NCBI GenBank assembly: GCA_964019165.1 | Contig: OZ025267.1 | Location: 5,795,410 to 5,859,409 of the forward strand | DNA: 64,000 bases | Direction: 5' to 3' | Source of the DNA: Mastigias papua | Taxonomy: Eukaryota; Cnidaria; Scyphozoa; Rhizostomeae; Mastigiidae | In this document: one piece after another, positions 12,401 to 23,715 of the stretch | How positions within the stretch are numbered: position 1 is the first letter of the stretch | Layout: every line of letters starts with the position of its first letter | The notes under the pieces: generated by a model | Told to the model about the DNA's origin: nothing | Database searches by the model: none | The model's input: only the letters and a program-made list of their open reading frames with translations | Translations under genes and position numbers: made by a program

Positions 12401-15383
12401 ATGGACTAGTACCAGTATAATTGGTAAAATTTACTTTCCGAAGCTCTGTTTTTAGTGTCTAAAGGAAAGCTACGTGAAAGCAATTGGCACTGGTTTAGGT
12501 ACCAGCACAGCAGATTACATGAGATTTGAATTGAATAGCGAGTTGCTCACCGAGGAGGTATGCATTGACTTGCATCTCTGAGATACAATAATTGCCTGAC
12601 TGTCTAGGGAGCGCCCATTGAATAGCGCCTATGTGTGGCAGTTCTCCGTTCAAATTCGAATGATGACGTTACTCTCCTTTTATGCGAGTGTCAAGTTAAA
12701 GGTTGTTTGTTTGTGAGTTATTTGAAAGCAGATCGATGTGTTTGTTGGGACTAATAGCGTTTAGGTTATTGTTACGTGATTGGAAGAGGGGAGTGTCCCT
12801 CAAGTAATCCTAAAAGTACAATGTCCGCCAAGAGTCCTTAGAACACTTGGAAATATGTGAAAGCTATATTCCTTTCAATTTTATCTTCCTTATACCTTGC
12901 GTGCTCGCTCACCTCCATATAACGGTTTTATTTCGTCTTTGAGACACTTGAAATTGTTGTGCAAGTGAAATCTGTCCATTATCTCATGTACTCCCAAAAA
13001 GCATTGTTTGGGAGGAAGATGGGAATGGAAGTTTAGTGCAGAATTAAATAGATGTATAGTGTAGCAAGACTTTTGTCGAGTAATGTAGAGTTTCTAACGC
13101 TTTTCCCTGTAATTGTAAGCATTTTATCTTTCATATATGGAAGATCTGCCAGTCATTGTAAGCACAGTTACATCTATTTTTGAGGGCTTTTTTGGTCAAA
13201 ATCGCAATAACATTACAAGGAAAGAGTTAAGGTATATCAGAAAGTTCTGTGCGGTCTTTCTCATTTTCGGAAAACAATTTTTTCCATCACGGCCGTAACA
13301 GGTTTCCACTACAGTATGTTCCATGTGCTAAGCCTGATGGGCACTACAGAAGACAATGTGTTATGTTTTGTTTTCGTTACGCTGCAATTTTTTCACGAAA
13401 GAAAGAAACTTTTAAGAACCTTTTCCTAACAGCCTGTGAGCCAAGTTTCTTATAAACTGAAGAACGTGTTCTACCCTTCGACCCACACATGTACCGTCGC
13501 AAGTTTTCTAGCTTACGTGAAGCCAAACGTGGTTGAGCAATCTATTTCCGTATCCAAATTTTTACCAGAGGCGCGACCGTTGTCGAATTATACTGAACTT
13601 GTTCGTTCGATGTTCATCTGCATACAAATGCTATAGTAATCATATCGTCGTCTTCTCTTAAGGTATATTCCTGAGTTCTAAATGACTTCTGAACCATGAC
13701 ATGCGTTTGTCATCTGTCCACAGAAGGCTGTTATGGATAGCTTGTTACATATTGATGGCAAAACAGTAGACTGGATATTTCATGAAAGCCTTTTAGATAA
13801 TGAGGTAATCATCAGCTGTATCTCTTTAATCTTCTATAGTAAAGGAGATCTAGTTGTGTTTTATCGAGATGGATATATGATATCTTCATAGACAAAGCCA
13901 AGTTAGTTCATCTAACCGCGATTGTTTGTCAGTTTGTATCTGTGAATAGGAAGCTTTACAATACATTATGAATCAAATCCACAATATAAATAAAACGTAA
14001 TAGTAGTATACTCAAATACATAGTTTTCGTTATGAGCGAGCGCGTCAATGGTTGGAACTCCCGCTTCTTTGCTAGCCCAGGATATGTTTCCTCTTTATCA
14101 GACACTTAACACAGGTACTTTATGCTCTTTTTGAAGTTGATGCTGGTTTGGTCATTGCAGCATCTAGAAGAGTTTTCATTTGCTTTTTGAACTTGTATGA
14201 TTTAGATAACATCTTTCAGGGTCCCCAAACTTTTAAATTATTTTGCATGGTAGCATCCTGCGCCATACTCTCTCGAAGCAGTGTCCCCTAGAGGGATAAA
14301 TATATTTTTTGACTGCTATGCTTACTCACGGAGAAAATTATTACCTGTGACACAGTCTAGTAAAACAAAGAGCCGAATAGGCGAAGTTAGCCTCTCGTGG
14401 TCCACTGAGCCCCTTAGGGGACCGCGGACCCTAGTTTTTGAGCCACTCAGCTTTATATCATGATATCAATACCATATCAGCTAGTGATGTGGTTGGTGAT
14501 TCTGGTAATATTGATTCGTATCTGTATGACTGATTGAAACCTAGACCTTTCTTCTCGTTTTCAGCATATAGCCACTGTTGCATTGCGATCCAGCGATAGG
14601 TGTGTACAAACTATACAATTGCACTATACTTTTTTCTGGATTTAACATTTGACATACAGTAAACGATCCCTAAGACTAAGAGCCCCTTTGCATGAACAAA
14701 CTGAAATCGGCCTGAGTGCCAGGTTGCCATGAGTTCATATGGGTTTCTGGTCAAAGCCTTCTTAGTGGTTACATGAGAATAGCTGAACTGGAGCGCGTGC
14801 CGGCCTGAGTTCGTTTCTTGGCCGCTCTGAATTCCCATGCAAACGCACAAAAGCGAGCATCGCATAATTTCATCTCATTTAAAGAGCTTCTACTACGATC
14901 TTACCCTAAATTACTTTAATGGCCCATAATTATCGGAGCTCTTAAACAAAGGCGTACAAAACTCGCAAGCTGTCTCAATAGTAGTTACCCACGTGCATGG
15001 ATTTCATCGATCTATTGATAGGTATCATCTGTAAAGTACGAAAATATCTGAAGATTACTTTACATTTTGTAGGAGTAATCAGTGAAGCTTCTTTGTTTTA
15101 TTCTTTTCATTAGTCTCTTGGGTGATTGCAATCTGATAGCCTGTCATTTTTTTCTATTTTAAGACAAATGCACCAGCACAATTATTTAGTGTTGTACTTA
15201 CCTTAATTGTTTTATTTTATTTTTAGGTCAAAAGAACTTCCACAATATACTCCTTTTAAAACTATAGCATTCGATGATATGATTGGAAACCTAAGTCCAA
15301 TTGACAAAGACGATCCTAATGACTGGATGCAGTTCTCCTCGAAGAAACGAAAACCACGCAGGACCTTCAGTAGTGTCTCATAG
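401..15383 (+). CDS. AASDHPPT: L-aminoadipate-semialdehyde dehydrogenase phosphopantetheinyl transferase (C-terminal part; 5' end outside window)
   Basis: The cytosolic enzyme transfers 4'-phosphopantetheine from coenzyme A to carrier-protein serines, for example in fatty acid synthase and aminoadipate-semialdehyde dehydrogenase. Seven coding exons are seen: 401-440, 2585-2617, 11484-11605, 12456-12557, 13724-13804, 14565-14599 and 15227-15383. All have AG/GT borders and compatible phases, totalling 570 nt (189 residues plus TAG). Family motifs are the Mg-binding VGVDVMK (exons 1-2), IPEFF...RRQFTPEEW (exon 3) and WCLKESYVKAIGTGLG across the exon 3/4 junction, which is the W-x-x-KE-S-x-x-K signature. 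The tail IAFDDMIGNLSPIDKDDP aligns with the vertebrate C-terminus. The human protein is 309 residues, so about 120 are missing upstream. The 8.9-kb second intron encloses an SLC7 gene. ATTAAA at 15773-15778 may be the polyadenylation signal. The first two mini-exons (40 and 33 nt) rest on alignment to the remembered human order. Confidence 0.9.
1272..1530 (+). repeat. tRNA-derived SINE, older copy
   Basis: It shares its body with the better-kept copy at 2796-3063, including the stretches around cccagcagcaaatgg and gaggaaaggaactggctacc. The tRNA-like head is more decayed. No clear target-site duplication was seen. It lies in the AASDHPPT intron between exons 401-440 and 2585-2617. Confidence 0.75.
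1966..2003 (+). other. Hammerhead-ribozyme-like fold (degenerate)
   Basis: CTGACAA is followed by a 5-bp hairpin (GACCG/CGGTC), then GAAAC and a 4-bp stem ACAT/ATGT closed by a six-base loop, ending in A. The order matches core, stem II, GAAA and stem III of a hammerhead, but the core has A where G is invariant. Stem I is not visible, so it is unlikely to be active. Such motifs mark the ends of Penelope-like retroelements. Confidence 0.3.
2796..3063 (+). repeat. tRNA-derived SINE flanked by a 13-bp target-site duplication
   Basis: The head carries RNA polymerase III boxes: an A-box-like tggccaagtggttagagcgc and a B-box-like ggttcgagccg. The 13-bp direct repeat tttagggagggta lies at 2783-2795 and 3064-3076, so the borders are firm. 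The tail is ctttacctta. The Ser/Leu-like tRNA parent is inferred from the head only. Confidence 0.85.
3077..6645. other. AASDHPPT intron, no gene recognised
   Basis: Open frames here (for example 3904-4149, 5767-5952 and 6108-6302) have no motif or splice context. The stretch around 5330-5400 shares gttgtactgaagggcatagg-like sequence with 36385-36420, so part is interspersed repeat. It should also hold the promoter of the nested SLC7 gene, but no clear core element was seen. Confidence 0.5.
6646..8205 (+). CDS. Intronless SLC7 light-chain amino-acid transporter, b(0,+)AT-like, nested in an AASDHPPT intron
   Basis: This is a plasma-membrane APC-superfamily exchanger of amino acids, 519 residues from an ATG in good context (aagaaacATGg). 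It has about 12 hydrophobic segments. The substrate-loop motif GSGIF is at residues 56-60, TGGEY at 104-108, and WAFDGW...ITEE at 243-257, closest in memory to SLC7A9 (WAYDGW). Codons upstream of 6646 are open but have no in-frame ATG. The coding frame has no introns, unlike vertebrate SLC7 genes, which suggests a retroposed origin. The extracellular loop after segment 3 reads CVAPFHDTTDP at 147-157. The cysteine that normally forms the disulfide with the SLC3 heavy chain appears replaced by threonine. Which SLC7 subfamily it belongs to, and its substrates, are not settled by sequence alone. Confidence 0.9.
   Translation: MEESFVSESSVLIRPRKRSEYEASMSVQIFVTSGMELSKSLGFSHALAYVVGILLGSGIFISPGLVARQTNNMGIALVVWIISGAICLFGALCLCELASALRKTGGEYVFIKEAYGDVAGFCLIWAQTFIIFPTGLAVMAVTAGEYCVAPFHDTTDPTGIWIVKSVSMACLCVSLLINCTSTSFIGKTQVFFSVLQIVSLVFFVVLGLWKVAGGNTQNYDSMFTFNSAFDVRSLGLAFYNSLWAFDGWGMICTITEEMHNPDRDLRLAIQVGIPFVTGFYVLINLSFMSVLTHKEIGNSMTVATRFVEKCLGSKVALAVPVVSTLFGFSAMNAILCITSRSLLSASREGQLPEPLSYIHKSRRTPIPALVLQSILTTFWIVTVGDELQSLVTYFSFAVWLTYGFAIFAVVVLRFKKPNMARPIRVWMANPILMTVVSLYLVVSPYVKQPIESTVCLSCLLVAVPVYYLLLGPIGCKCRCIADNKKRVYKRFLSMFNLVPCSFNNNEDDRVSYTIESKTT
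8206..9446. other. Downstream flank of the nested transporter, no gene recognised
   Basis: This should include the 3' UTR. The first canonical AATAAA is at 9436-9441, far downstream, so the true end is unknown. Small frames near 9001-9205 overlap in two phases and have no motif. Confidence 0.4.
9447..10384. mobile_element. Non-autonomous DNA transposon, about 940 bp
   Basis: The left end reads ataccg...tcgaatataagccc and the right end is its imperfect inverse, ending in cgtgcggtat. Together they form terminal inverted repeats of about 27 bp. Internally there are further aagccccc-type motifs. No transposase frame is present. A target-site duplication is not clear (tcat on both sides, offset by one base). 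Related debris lies at 62050-62380. Confidence 0.6.
10385..11483. other. AASDHPPT intron, repeat-like
   Basis: Positions 10450-10500 resemble 52780-52830 (cttgat/aattccatgc...ccagt.agctgtc.acggg), indicating an interspersed repeat. A tRNA-like segment lies on the reverse strand at 11236-11313. No exon is supported. Confidence 0.45.
11236..11313 (-). repeat. tRNA-like pseudogene or SINE head
   Basis: On the reverse strand, TAGCTCAATGGTAGA resembles an A box and GTTTCGAGTCC a B box. A 6-bp stem (CTCGAC/GTCGAG) closes a 7-base loop where the anticodon arm should be. The acceptor arms do not pair, so it is not called a functional tRNA. Confidence 0.45.
12089..12104. repeat. Homopolymer G tract (16 bases)
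   Basis: An uninterrupted run of G lies in the AASDHPPT intron between exons 11484-11605 and 12456-12557. Its length is likely to be polymorphic or uncertain in the assembly. Confidence 0.9.
13211..13440 (+). repeat. Interspersed repeat, copy 1 (copy 2 at 16505-16765)
   Basis: It begins tacaaggaaagagttaa and shares aggtttccactacagtatg and gcactacagaagacaatg with 16505-16765, with small gaps. The family is not recognised. No coding signal and no clear termini were seen. Confidence 0.65.
14660..14850. mobile_element. MITE-like remnant with ggcctgagt ends
   Basis: Both sides carry cggcctgagt-type motifs around an inverted gaactcatggc/gagttcatatg core. Motifs such as ccggcctgagttc recur at 44360-44700 in SLC30A9, suggesting one family of fold-back DNA elements. 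Borders are approximate. Confidence 0.4.
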
Positions 15384-18038
15384 GCTTTTAGATTTAGAAT
15401 CAATTTTTCAAATTTTGTATGCCTGATATTCTTTTAACAAAACCTAAAAGGAAAAGTTCAATTCTGTATTTATGTGTCTAGATCCAATGTGCAGATATAG
15501 CGAAATATCTCCGTTTAGCTGAAAAAGCTTTTTGTCAAGATTTAAAATACAAATGAGCACTAGTGATAAAGAAGGAATAGGATTGTGCCTCTTCGGTCTG
15601 CAAGCTTTCTTGCTTGTTCCTTCCCAACTCTTAGGCTCCGAAATATTTGTGTGAAATTCCCGAATACCTTGTAGACAGAGCGGTGCCCCGTATTTCATTG
15701 CTTTTCTTACACTTTGAGAGTCTGAAGCATTAATCTTCATAGAAAAAGTGTGTTTCCCTATTTCCTATTACCATTAAATGAAATAGAAACCCTTGCATGT
15801 GTATCATTTTTTGCTGTCACAATTTGGCATTTTTCATGTTACGATGTGCTTGCTATTTTGTCTTTATAGCAATGTTTACACTTCTGCCAGAACCAGACCT
15901 GTAGTCGGCGTGGTTTTGTTGGGGGGAGGGGTTGTGGGGCACAGCTATTCTGAGCTTAGTGAGTAACACTCGGCTGGGCGGCCTGATAGTCCCAAGTAGT
16001 GTTCAATATGCGTTGAACATCATGATCTGTGTTATATTCTGACAAGTGATGCAAAATGATGCAAAATCTTGTATATTTTAATTTTAGGTAGGTCACCGAG
16101 TCACCTTTTGGAATTCCAGGGTGGCCTTGCCCCTAGACTACCCACTGGCTGCGAACCTGATCTGCATTATTCCTGTTGAAAATATCATCCATGTAGCCTA
16201 CTAGCTAGTATTTCAAGTAGGACTTCACTTCAGGGCCTAACATAGGACAAAATTATATGGCCACTATTAGGAGAAAATAGGGATTTATGGGCGGAGCTCT
16301 AAAACGAAAATTTTCTAGGACCACGCCCATTTCCTACATGAAACGCTTTGTTAGTATACTGTACCTTCATACTCTCGTTATTTTTGCAGGGAAGTTTCGT
16401 AATTGCTATACTCACTAATAATACCTCTAATTTTCAACACCGCTACACGTATTTTTACATGAATCCTAGTACTAGACAGCCTACAATTTAAGAAACTTGT
16501 AGAACTACAAGGAAAGAGTTAAGAAAGTTAAAAACTTTTGTGCCTTCTTTGAAATTTTCGGAAGCTCCTATTTTAATCCCCGGTTCTAACAAGTTTCCAC
16601 TACAGTATGGGCACTGCAAAAGACAATGTTGTCCCTTTTACTTTCGCCATCACTGCAATTGTTTTTCATTGACTTAAGAGAAATGTTAGAAATTTTCAGA
16701 ACTAAAATTTGGTCAACAATTAAGAAACTTTTTCTCATGAAAAGCTTCCTTATAAAAAAAGAAACGTGTATATGAATTGTCAATATCACTGTTAGTGTCC
16801 GAGATCACTGTTTTTAGGCCCTGTTGCACTTCGCAATATTTATTGTTTGATGAGGCCTCTCATTAAGTCTCATGTATAAAAGCAATTACCTTTTATCTGA
16901 AATTTTGACAGTCGTTCATGTCTTCCTTACCTTTATTATCTGCAGGCCAAATCGCTAGCTGAAGCAATTTGACGGAATATCTGATTGTGTTAACCTGCCG
17001 TACATTAACTAGGTCAAGGATTACATTAGAACACGTGAAATAGGTAATGATTATAGCTGAGATATGTCGGCTAAAGGAGACGTTTGTGTTGTTTCTACCA
17101 GAAGTAAACAATGTGTCTCGCTCTTTAGTAAATTTCCTCCTTACTTCCTATGGATTTCTATAGCGTTACAGGAGCTTTAAAGCTGAAATTGATCGTTAAT
17201 TCCCTGTGCTATGTTCTCTTGACCCTTTCGATATTTAAGTGCATTGCTCTGAAGCTGGAAATGGGATTTTCAGTTAATTCTGACATGTCTTTCAGAGGAA
17301 GTACTAGTCATTTAATTATCAAGAAGGTTGTCTTATAGAAAGAAAAATATCGGTAATTATGTCAAATATAGAGTGTATAATACATTCAATAGGGTAATTG
17401 TAATCTGAGCTTTTGAAGTATTTTTCAGGCCAGCTGCTACCCTCTGCAGCATAGATTCCAACACTTTGATTGGCTGAAAGCTTTAATTTATTCAAATGCT
17501 CCATACCGTATCAATGCTCAAAGTGCTTAATACGGTATCGAGGAATTGATTTTAATCACAGTCTACAGCCAGTCAAAGCTTTTGAGCCTCAGTTACTCGC
17601 TATAGTTTCCTTCGACAATGCAGAAAGATTTACAAAATTTCAGGTGAAAAGATTGTATTGAAAAAGACGAACTTTGTTGCAGTTTTCACTAGTATGTCTT
17701 CTTATTTCTTGTTTCAATCTTCCATATATGAAATCCTTTTTGCTACTGCTTTCTCGTTTCATTTTTTTTAGCTGAAAGCTTCACCATTTAAATCAGCATC
17801 GTGGTTTTTCTTAAGGAAAGTCATGCTGAAATCGTTCTAATTTTTCTAACAAGGATTGACTGAGATGTTCAGTTCGGTATCTACCAGTTTCCTACTATAA
17901 ATCATAGCCATATTTTACCCTTAATGTTATAGATTTAATGATTGTCTTAACTATAGAGGCAACCAGACATGACTTCATACAATGCACAAATAAGCATAAT
18001 ATTGAAAGATATCTTCTCATTTCGTTCCCAAGTAATAA
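15384..18038. other. Intergenic, no gene recognised
   Basis: It holds the probable AASDHPPT 3' end (ATTAAA at 15773) and the repeat copy at 16505-16765. Short open frames on both strands lack motifs. Confidence 0.5.
16505..16765 (+). repeat. Interspersed repeat, copy 2
   Basis: It is similar to 13211-13440: ctacaaggaaagagttaag at the start, then caagtttccactacagtatg and gacaatgt. The two copies differ by substitutions and indels, so they are not recent duplicates. Confidence 0.65.
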
Positions 18039-18248
18039 AGCATAACCCCCAAGTGTTTGCTTAGTGGAGAGCTCTGATCAAGTCTATTTTCTCCCAACCT
18101 TATTGACGAATGATCATTCAAAATGCACCTTAACTTAGCTATGGAACGCATGTGTGGTCAGAATCCTGCATGACAATTGGTCAATTAGGTTGGGAGAAAA
18201 TAGACTTGATCACAGCTCTCAACCAGTCAAACATGTGACGGCTATACT
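18039..18248. mobile_element. Mutator-like MITE, degraded copy
   Basis: The long terminal inverted repeats agtctattttctcccaacc / ggttgggagaaaatagact match the cleaner copy at 24581-24771. The outermost ends (agcataac / gctatact) have drifted and no 9-bp target duplication survives. Confidence 0.75.
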
Positions 18249-19118
18249 AATATGCTCGTTCTTTAACTTTGCCTCAGCAAATGCCAACTCACATCGACTT
18301 TTCATTCTCACTCTATTGCTCCTTTTGTAACAGGTGCCTCAGTTTTTGCCCACTCCTTTTCGACTGAAAACACGACTCAGCTGCTCTGTTCTGATGATGA
18401 ACTTGGCATCTTTACTAGTACTTGCATTGGAAATCTTGTGTGATATATCACTTTAGACGTATGAATGCTCAAGAATGTGCTAGGTCGCATGACCTACTGC
18501 AACAGGGCATCATGAACTCTTCGGTCCAAAATAGCTGAACCGTTACTTCTATATTTATTATCTCCTAAACATTGCCTCAGTAGGGCTGTTGCAAAGATGA
18601 TGCTCCTGTTGGGGCAGTGAGTAGAATTTACAAAAGCCATGGGCGTGGCATCCAAGGACTGCCAATGCGAAGAAAGCGATCCTTGTTATTGAACCATTGC
18701 ACGCAGTTTTATTTATCAAGCACACATTTGAAATGTGGATGGCGAGGGCCCACTCAGCAGTTCTTTCAAAGGAGAGCTTATACCGAAGATACTGGGGAAA
18801 TTGCTATAGGATCTCACATCTCCTGTTTGCAGTAATATTTTGAAAAGGGAAGCGGTAGCGTTTTAGAAATATCTTTTGGCTGCATGAAAATGTAGAAATC
18901 TGCCTGGAAGTGAGAAATATCCCGTGCAACACCAGCTTTTTGTTTGAGGTGTTTTTTATACAGAAAAGGCCTAAGGCGTCATCTTTGCTTCTGAAACTGA
19001 TCAAAAATGATTTTTTCTTCACTTTCTATCGTTTTTATGCGTTTTGATTGGCAAGTGAGGAAGTGAACAAATTAGCTGATTGGCTCAATAAATTTTCCCC
19101 CATGCCTTTATTTTCTTA

Positions 19119-22002
19119 AATGAGACGTTTCCATAAGTATTGCACAGGTTGACTAAATTCATCATGGCGGATAATTTTGTGGCATTAATTAATATTTAAA
19201 ATTCGTCCTATCCGACTTTAATTCATTCCTTTATAGTGAAATGACAACCTTTCAATATAGAAATCTATCAAATTTAGAGCAGTTGAACATAAACAGTCCA
19301 GTACTATTTTATTGTTGAGATTTATCGTCTTTTCGTGGGATAACCGTTTGTGCTTGTGACTTGTTTGTGACTATTGGGAATCGACCAGTAAAGTTTGTCA
19401 ATGAGACTCGGAGGTGTACTTCTCATTTCTGGACCCAAAGCATCATCTCATCATTGGTTGCTGGCGAAGCATTAAGCTACTATTTTGCATGCATATCACA
19501 GTCGGTCTTAAATTGTCGAAAAAATTTACGTATAGACTGTTTTCTGTTCAGAGGAACACAGCAATGACACACATTTTAAAGCAACTGTACTTTCGTCTTA
19601 TATGTTCGATTTCGAGATTTATTGTCATATTAAAGATGTGTGACCTTCCCAATTCTTGGTCAATTTGACTACTAGCTGCTGAAAGAGCTTATGTTCAAGA
19701 ATTAAAATTAATAAAATTGCACTGGTTTTTTGGTATATTCTACCAAATGACCTAAACCATTAGGCCTATTGTACGGCCGAATATAACATACACCGAACTA
19801 CTACAACTGAGCTCAATACTACACTCCCCTTACAAAAGTATTGCACAGGTTGACCAAATTCATTATAGCGGATAAGGTGTCGACAAAAGTGAGGTTCAAC
19901 TTAAAATTCGCCCTATCCGACTATAGTCCATTGCTTGTTGATGAAACAACAACAGTTCGAAGCAGAATTCATTCAACTTTCAGACAGTTGAACAAAAACA
20001 GTTCTATCTTGCTATAAAACTGTGATTTATCGACTTTTCATGCGACCACCATTTGTGTTTGAGATTGTTTGAAACTATTTGGACTCGAGCAGTGAAATTT
20101 GACAATAAAAATCTTAGATATACTTCTCTATTTCTGGAATAAAAGATCATCAATCTCATCCTTGGTTGCTGGTGAACCATGAGAATGCTCTTTTTGCATG
20201 CATTTCACGAACAATTTAAGATTTTCAACACCGTTTATGTAAAGAATGCCTTCTGACCAGAGAAACATAGCAATGACATCAACATTACATAAATTTTTGT
20301 CTTTCTGGTTCACTATGGAGGTTTATTGTCATGGTTAATGATAGCTGGCCTACCCTACTTCTGTTTGACTTCGTATTTTAATTCTGAAAGAGCTTACTTT
20401 CGAGAATAAAAAGTAATATGAATGCATTAGGTTTTGACCATATTCTGCCAAATGGCCTAAACCAGTAGGCCTGGTATACCTCCAAAACTTAAAAGACACT
20501 TAATAACCAAAACTGAACTGAAAATATTGTTTTATTGGCTTCTTCCATCCTACATCAAATAACGAGCATTTTATCATCCCCTGTCAGCTACAAATAACAC
20601 CTTTCTCTAAAAGAAACCTCTATCCTTTGATCTATCTTCCAGTGACCAAATACCCAAACCCAATACAGGTGGTAACCATGAAACTTAAAAAAAACAAGCT
20701 ATTTCTTTGTATTTCGTAAGACTTAATGCAATGATTTTGAAAAATAGGCCTTTCTAAGGTAGTCTATGAAATTTCTGCTGGAAACGGTGCTGATTAATTC
20801 TATATTATTGTTGTCAACTTTACAAACCTCAGCTTCTTGGTAAATTTGCATACAAATCTTTCCTGTGTTTTGATTAAAATTTTTAAGCGACCACCTCTAG
20901 GTGTGGACAGGATAAAGCCAGCTTTTCTGAAGTTCTTGTGCACCCATAATAAACTGCCATACTGAAAACCAACAATTGCTGCAATTTATAAACGGCAAAT
21001 ACTGCTTCTTCCTCAATATTTTGACAGCAAGTTGCACTTTACCTGACATTTTTATGATTTAGGTACACTTCTTTAAGAGCCATTTAAAAAGCAAACCAAA
21101 TGAAAGCACACACTTTTTATAGATGAAATGTCACGAGAGCATTGCAACAAATACTTTCCCGCCGAAACAGTGGTCACAGGGCTCATTGATGTTCAGATAG
21201 AAGCTGTGGATTTGGTCAACCTGTGAAAAACTTGTTTCATTGGACGCCATTTTGGGTCAACCTGTGCAATACTTTTGTGAGGGGAGTGTATGTTATTGGC
21301 GTCTTCTATCCTACGTTCTTTGGCCTATCTTCCGGTGACCAAGTGCCCAAACCGACTACAGGAAAAAGGCGATAGCTACCATAAGTTAAAGAAGCAAACC
21401 ATGCCTTTGTATTATGAAAAAGAATTTATGCAATAATGGTGAAAATATGTAGTCCTTTCTAAGGTAGCCAATAAATATTTTGCTGGAATTTATTTTAATT
21501 AGGCCTATTCTTTTGAGAACGTTTTCAATTATACAAACCTGAGGTTCTTGGAAACCTTTTTTTTCAAATCTCTTCCTTGCTTTGATTAATGTTTGTGAGC
21601 GGTCATCTCTAGGTTTGAAACAGATAAATCCAGTTTTCCTGAAGTTCTTGTACTGTAGATTCATAACAAGGTAGTATACTAGAATCCAGGAATTGCCACA
21701 ATTCATGGACAGCAAAGAATGTTTTTCCTAGCTATTTCAACAGCAATTCGTTCTTTATCTTGCAATCATTTGATTTAGGTACACTTCCTTGAGAATAGTT
21801 TGAAAAGCAAAAGAAGTGAAACCATAGATTTCTTATACTTCACACATCACGTAAGCATTCCAACAAATGTTTTCCCGCCGAAACATTAGCCACAGGGTTC
21901 TTTGGCTTTCAGATAGGAGCTGTGTTTATGGTCATCCTGTGGAAAGTTTCTTTCAATGGACACCATATTGGATCAGCCTGTGCAATACTTTTGAGTCCAA
22001 GT
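19119..22002. mobile_element. Tc1/mariner-like element, outer (older) copy, interrupted
   Basis: The left end near 19117 carries taagtattgcacaggttgac. The right end at 21966-22002 carries the inverse gtgcaatactttt and finishes at gtgta. The sequence is split by a second copy of the same family at 19822-21288. The parts on each side match the corresponding halves of the inner copy, for example around 19330-19500 versus 20030-20210. No transposase frame remains. Confidence 0.7.
19822..21288. mobile_element. Tc1/mariner-like element, inner copy, with TA target duplication
   Basis: The ends are inverted repeats: CACTCCCCTTACAAAAGTAT at the left and the inverse of CACTCCCCTCACAAAAGTAT at the right, continuing TGCACAGGTTGACC. 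TA dinucleotides flank it at 19820-19821 and 21289-21290, as expected for this superfamily. It is 1,467 bp long but has no transposase open frame, so it is non-autonomous. Confidence 0.8.
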
Positions 22003-22504
22003 GTAATCTTTTCTCTTCTGCATTCGAATTGTTGCTCTTTGGTGATATCTCGGACAATCATCTGCATGTGCTACAAACATAGAATTCACTCAAAGTTGTT
22101 TTCAGATGGTTTTGAATACCTGGCAATCTTCGGCAAAATAGTTTGCTTACTTAACACCAATTTCGTTCTATTTCTTGAACCTACAACCTACACGGAAAAT
22201 GCTCTAGCACAAGCGTGTGAAAGTTAGCCGTTTCTTCATTGAGTTCAGGAAACGTTGCAGCAAGCAGATGCTGCTTGAAGCTATTGCTACCATCAATATT
22301 TCGTTAATGTAATAGTTGCAATTAAGTCTTGATTCCTGTTTTCAACAAACATTTATAATATTTGTCAAAATTTGCACACTATCATCTTGCAGCTGAAGCG
22401 TTTAATGCAATTGTAGCTCTGCTTCAGTGAATAAGAAAATAGCTTCACAGCTGCTTCTTCGATTCTTAAACTTAACTCGTTAATTTGCTTCGCACTCCGC
22501 TTAC

Positions 22505-22513
22505 TATAAAAAG
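22505..22513 (+). promoter_or_regulatory. TATA box of the predicted peptide-precursor gene
   Basis: TATAAAAAG is a near-canonical TATA box. Transcription would start about 28-33 bases downstream, near ctccaag at 22533-22539. A short exon with a good donor begins there. The pairing of TATA box, short leader exon and signal-peptide exon supports a real gene. Confidence 0.65.
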
Positions 22514-22534
22514 TATTTTGTCTTCAGAGTAACT

Positions 22535-22588
22535 CCAAGACGACATATTCATATATCGCTGACGCTGGAAAAGAGACTGCCGCTAACG
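22535..22588 (+). other. Predicted 5' untranslated leader exon of the peptide-precursor gene
   Basis: It runs from the inferred start site to a strong donor (aacg|gtacgt at 22589). It would be spliced to the acceptor cttag at 23711-23715, immediately before the start codon. It contains no ATG. The start position is an inference from TATA spacing. Confidence 0.5.
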
Positions 22589-23715
22589 GTACGTGTATTT
22601 TTATGTGTTGCGACGCATGATCTACTGATTTTCGTACCCCATGGGAGATTTTTATCAATTTGAATATGTATATGTACGTATCAAGGTTCGCTGAAAGTAT
22701 CGTTATCTTTACGTACTGGTAAATCTAGGTGTTCAAAAATGTGTAGACCTTATCAGAGACCTAATACAAATGCACCCGTACAAGCACTACAAAAAAGATT
22801 CCTTATGCACAACCCATAACTTAATTCCATTATGCCAAGTCATGCTATTCCTACAGGATTTAGTAAGTAAAAACCGCATAAACCCTATATCGGTACAGGT
22901 AGTTCAACACTAATTGGGTCTCGGTGACATATAGGCTCATAGTAACCTATAAAAATACATTAAGCGTATGGGAAATGATTCCACATAGAAAATATTGAAA
23001 GGCTTGTTCTCGTCTTTTACAACATTGTTTAAAGTACCTGTATTGCTTCCTCTTTTTTCGAATTGACATCTCTGTGCTGTTCAGTGGTGGAAATTTCTTG
23101 TACCGTACTGCCAGAGGTCTTTAAAGCACGGAACATAATTGTACAAGTAATAGAGCTTACGATATAAGCTGTGTTTCATTGACATTCTGTTACACAGCAG
23201 CCTCTGGAGGATCTATGCTACATAGTGTGTGTATATTAGCCAGTTGTGTACAAGCGTTTGTGCAGAGATACTGAAAAAGGTCTACCAAGGAATACACAAT
23301 TTTTACAAGGAATTTTTTTCCGTCCAGTACCGAAGCTCTCTTAGCTTGTTCGTGATTTGAGTACTTGATCTTTCTTAAGACTTCCTTAGCAAGAATGGCT
23401 GAGTTTGCGAAACTACAGTGTTACAAAGACAGACATGCACCACACCAACATAACACTCCGACACATAGATTACTACAAGGAATATTTAGAAATTAGCTAG
23501 GAGCGATGAATGCCTTTCGTGAATATTTGAATTTTAAAAGTATATGACTTATCAACGTTCTTAGGTCTCAGAAATCCAGTACTGGCCTTTCTTAACTTTT
23601 TGAACAGCCTGAACACTGCCTTCTTATATACCATTTTCTTATAAAACAAGCGTGTATTATTATTGATATTTTTAAGAAACTTTGAGGATAGCTAATCTTC
23701 TACTTTTTGTCTTAG

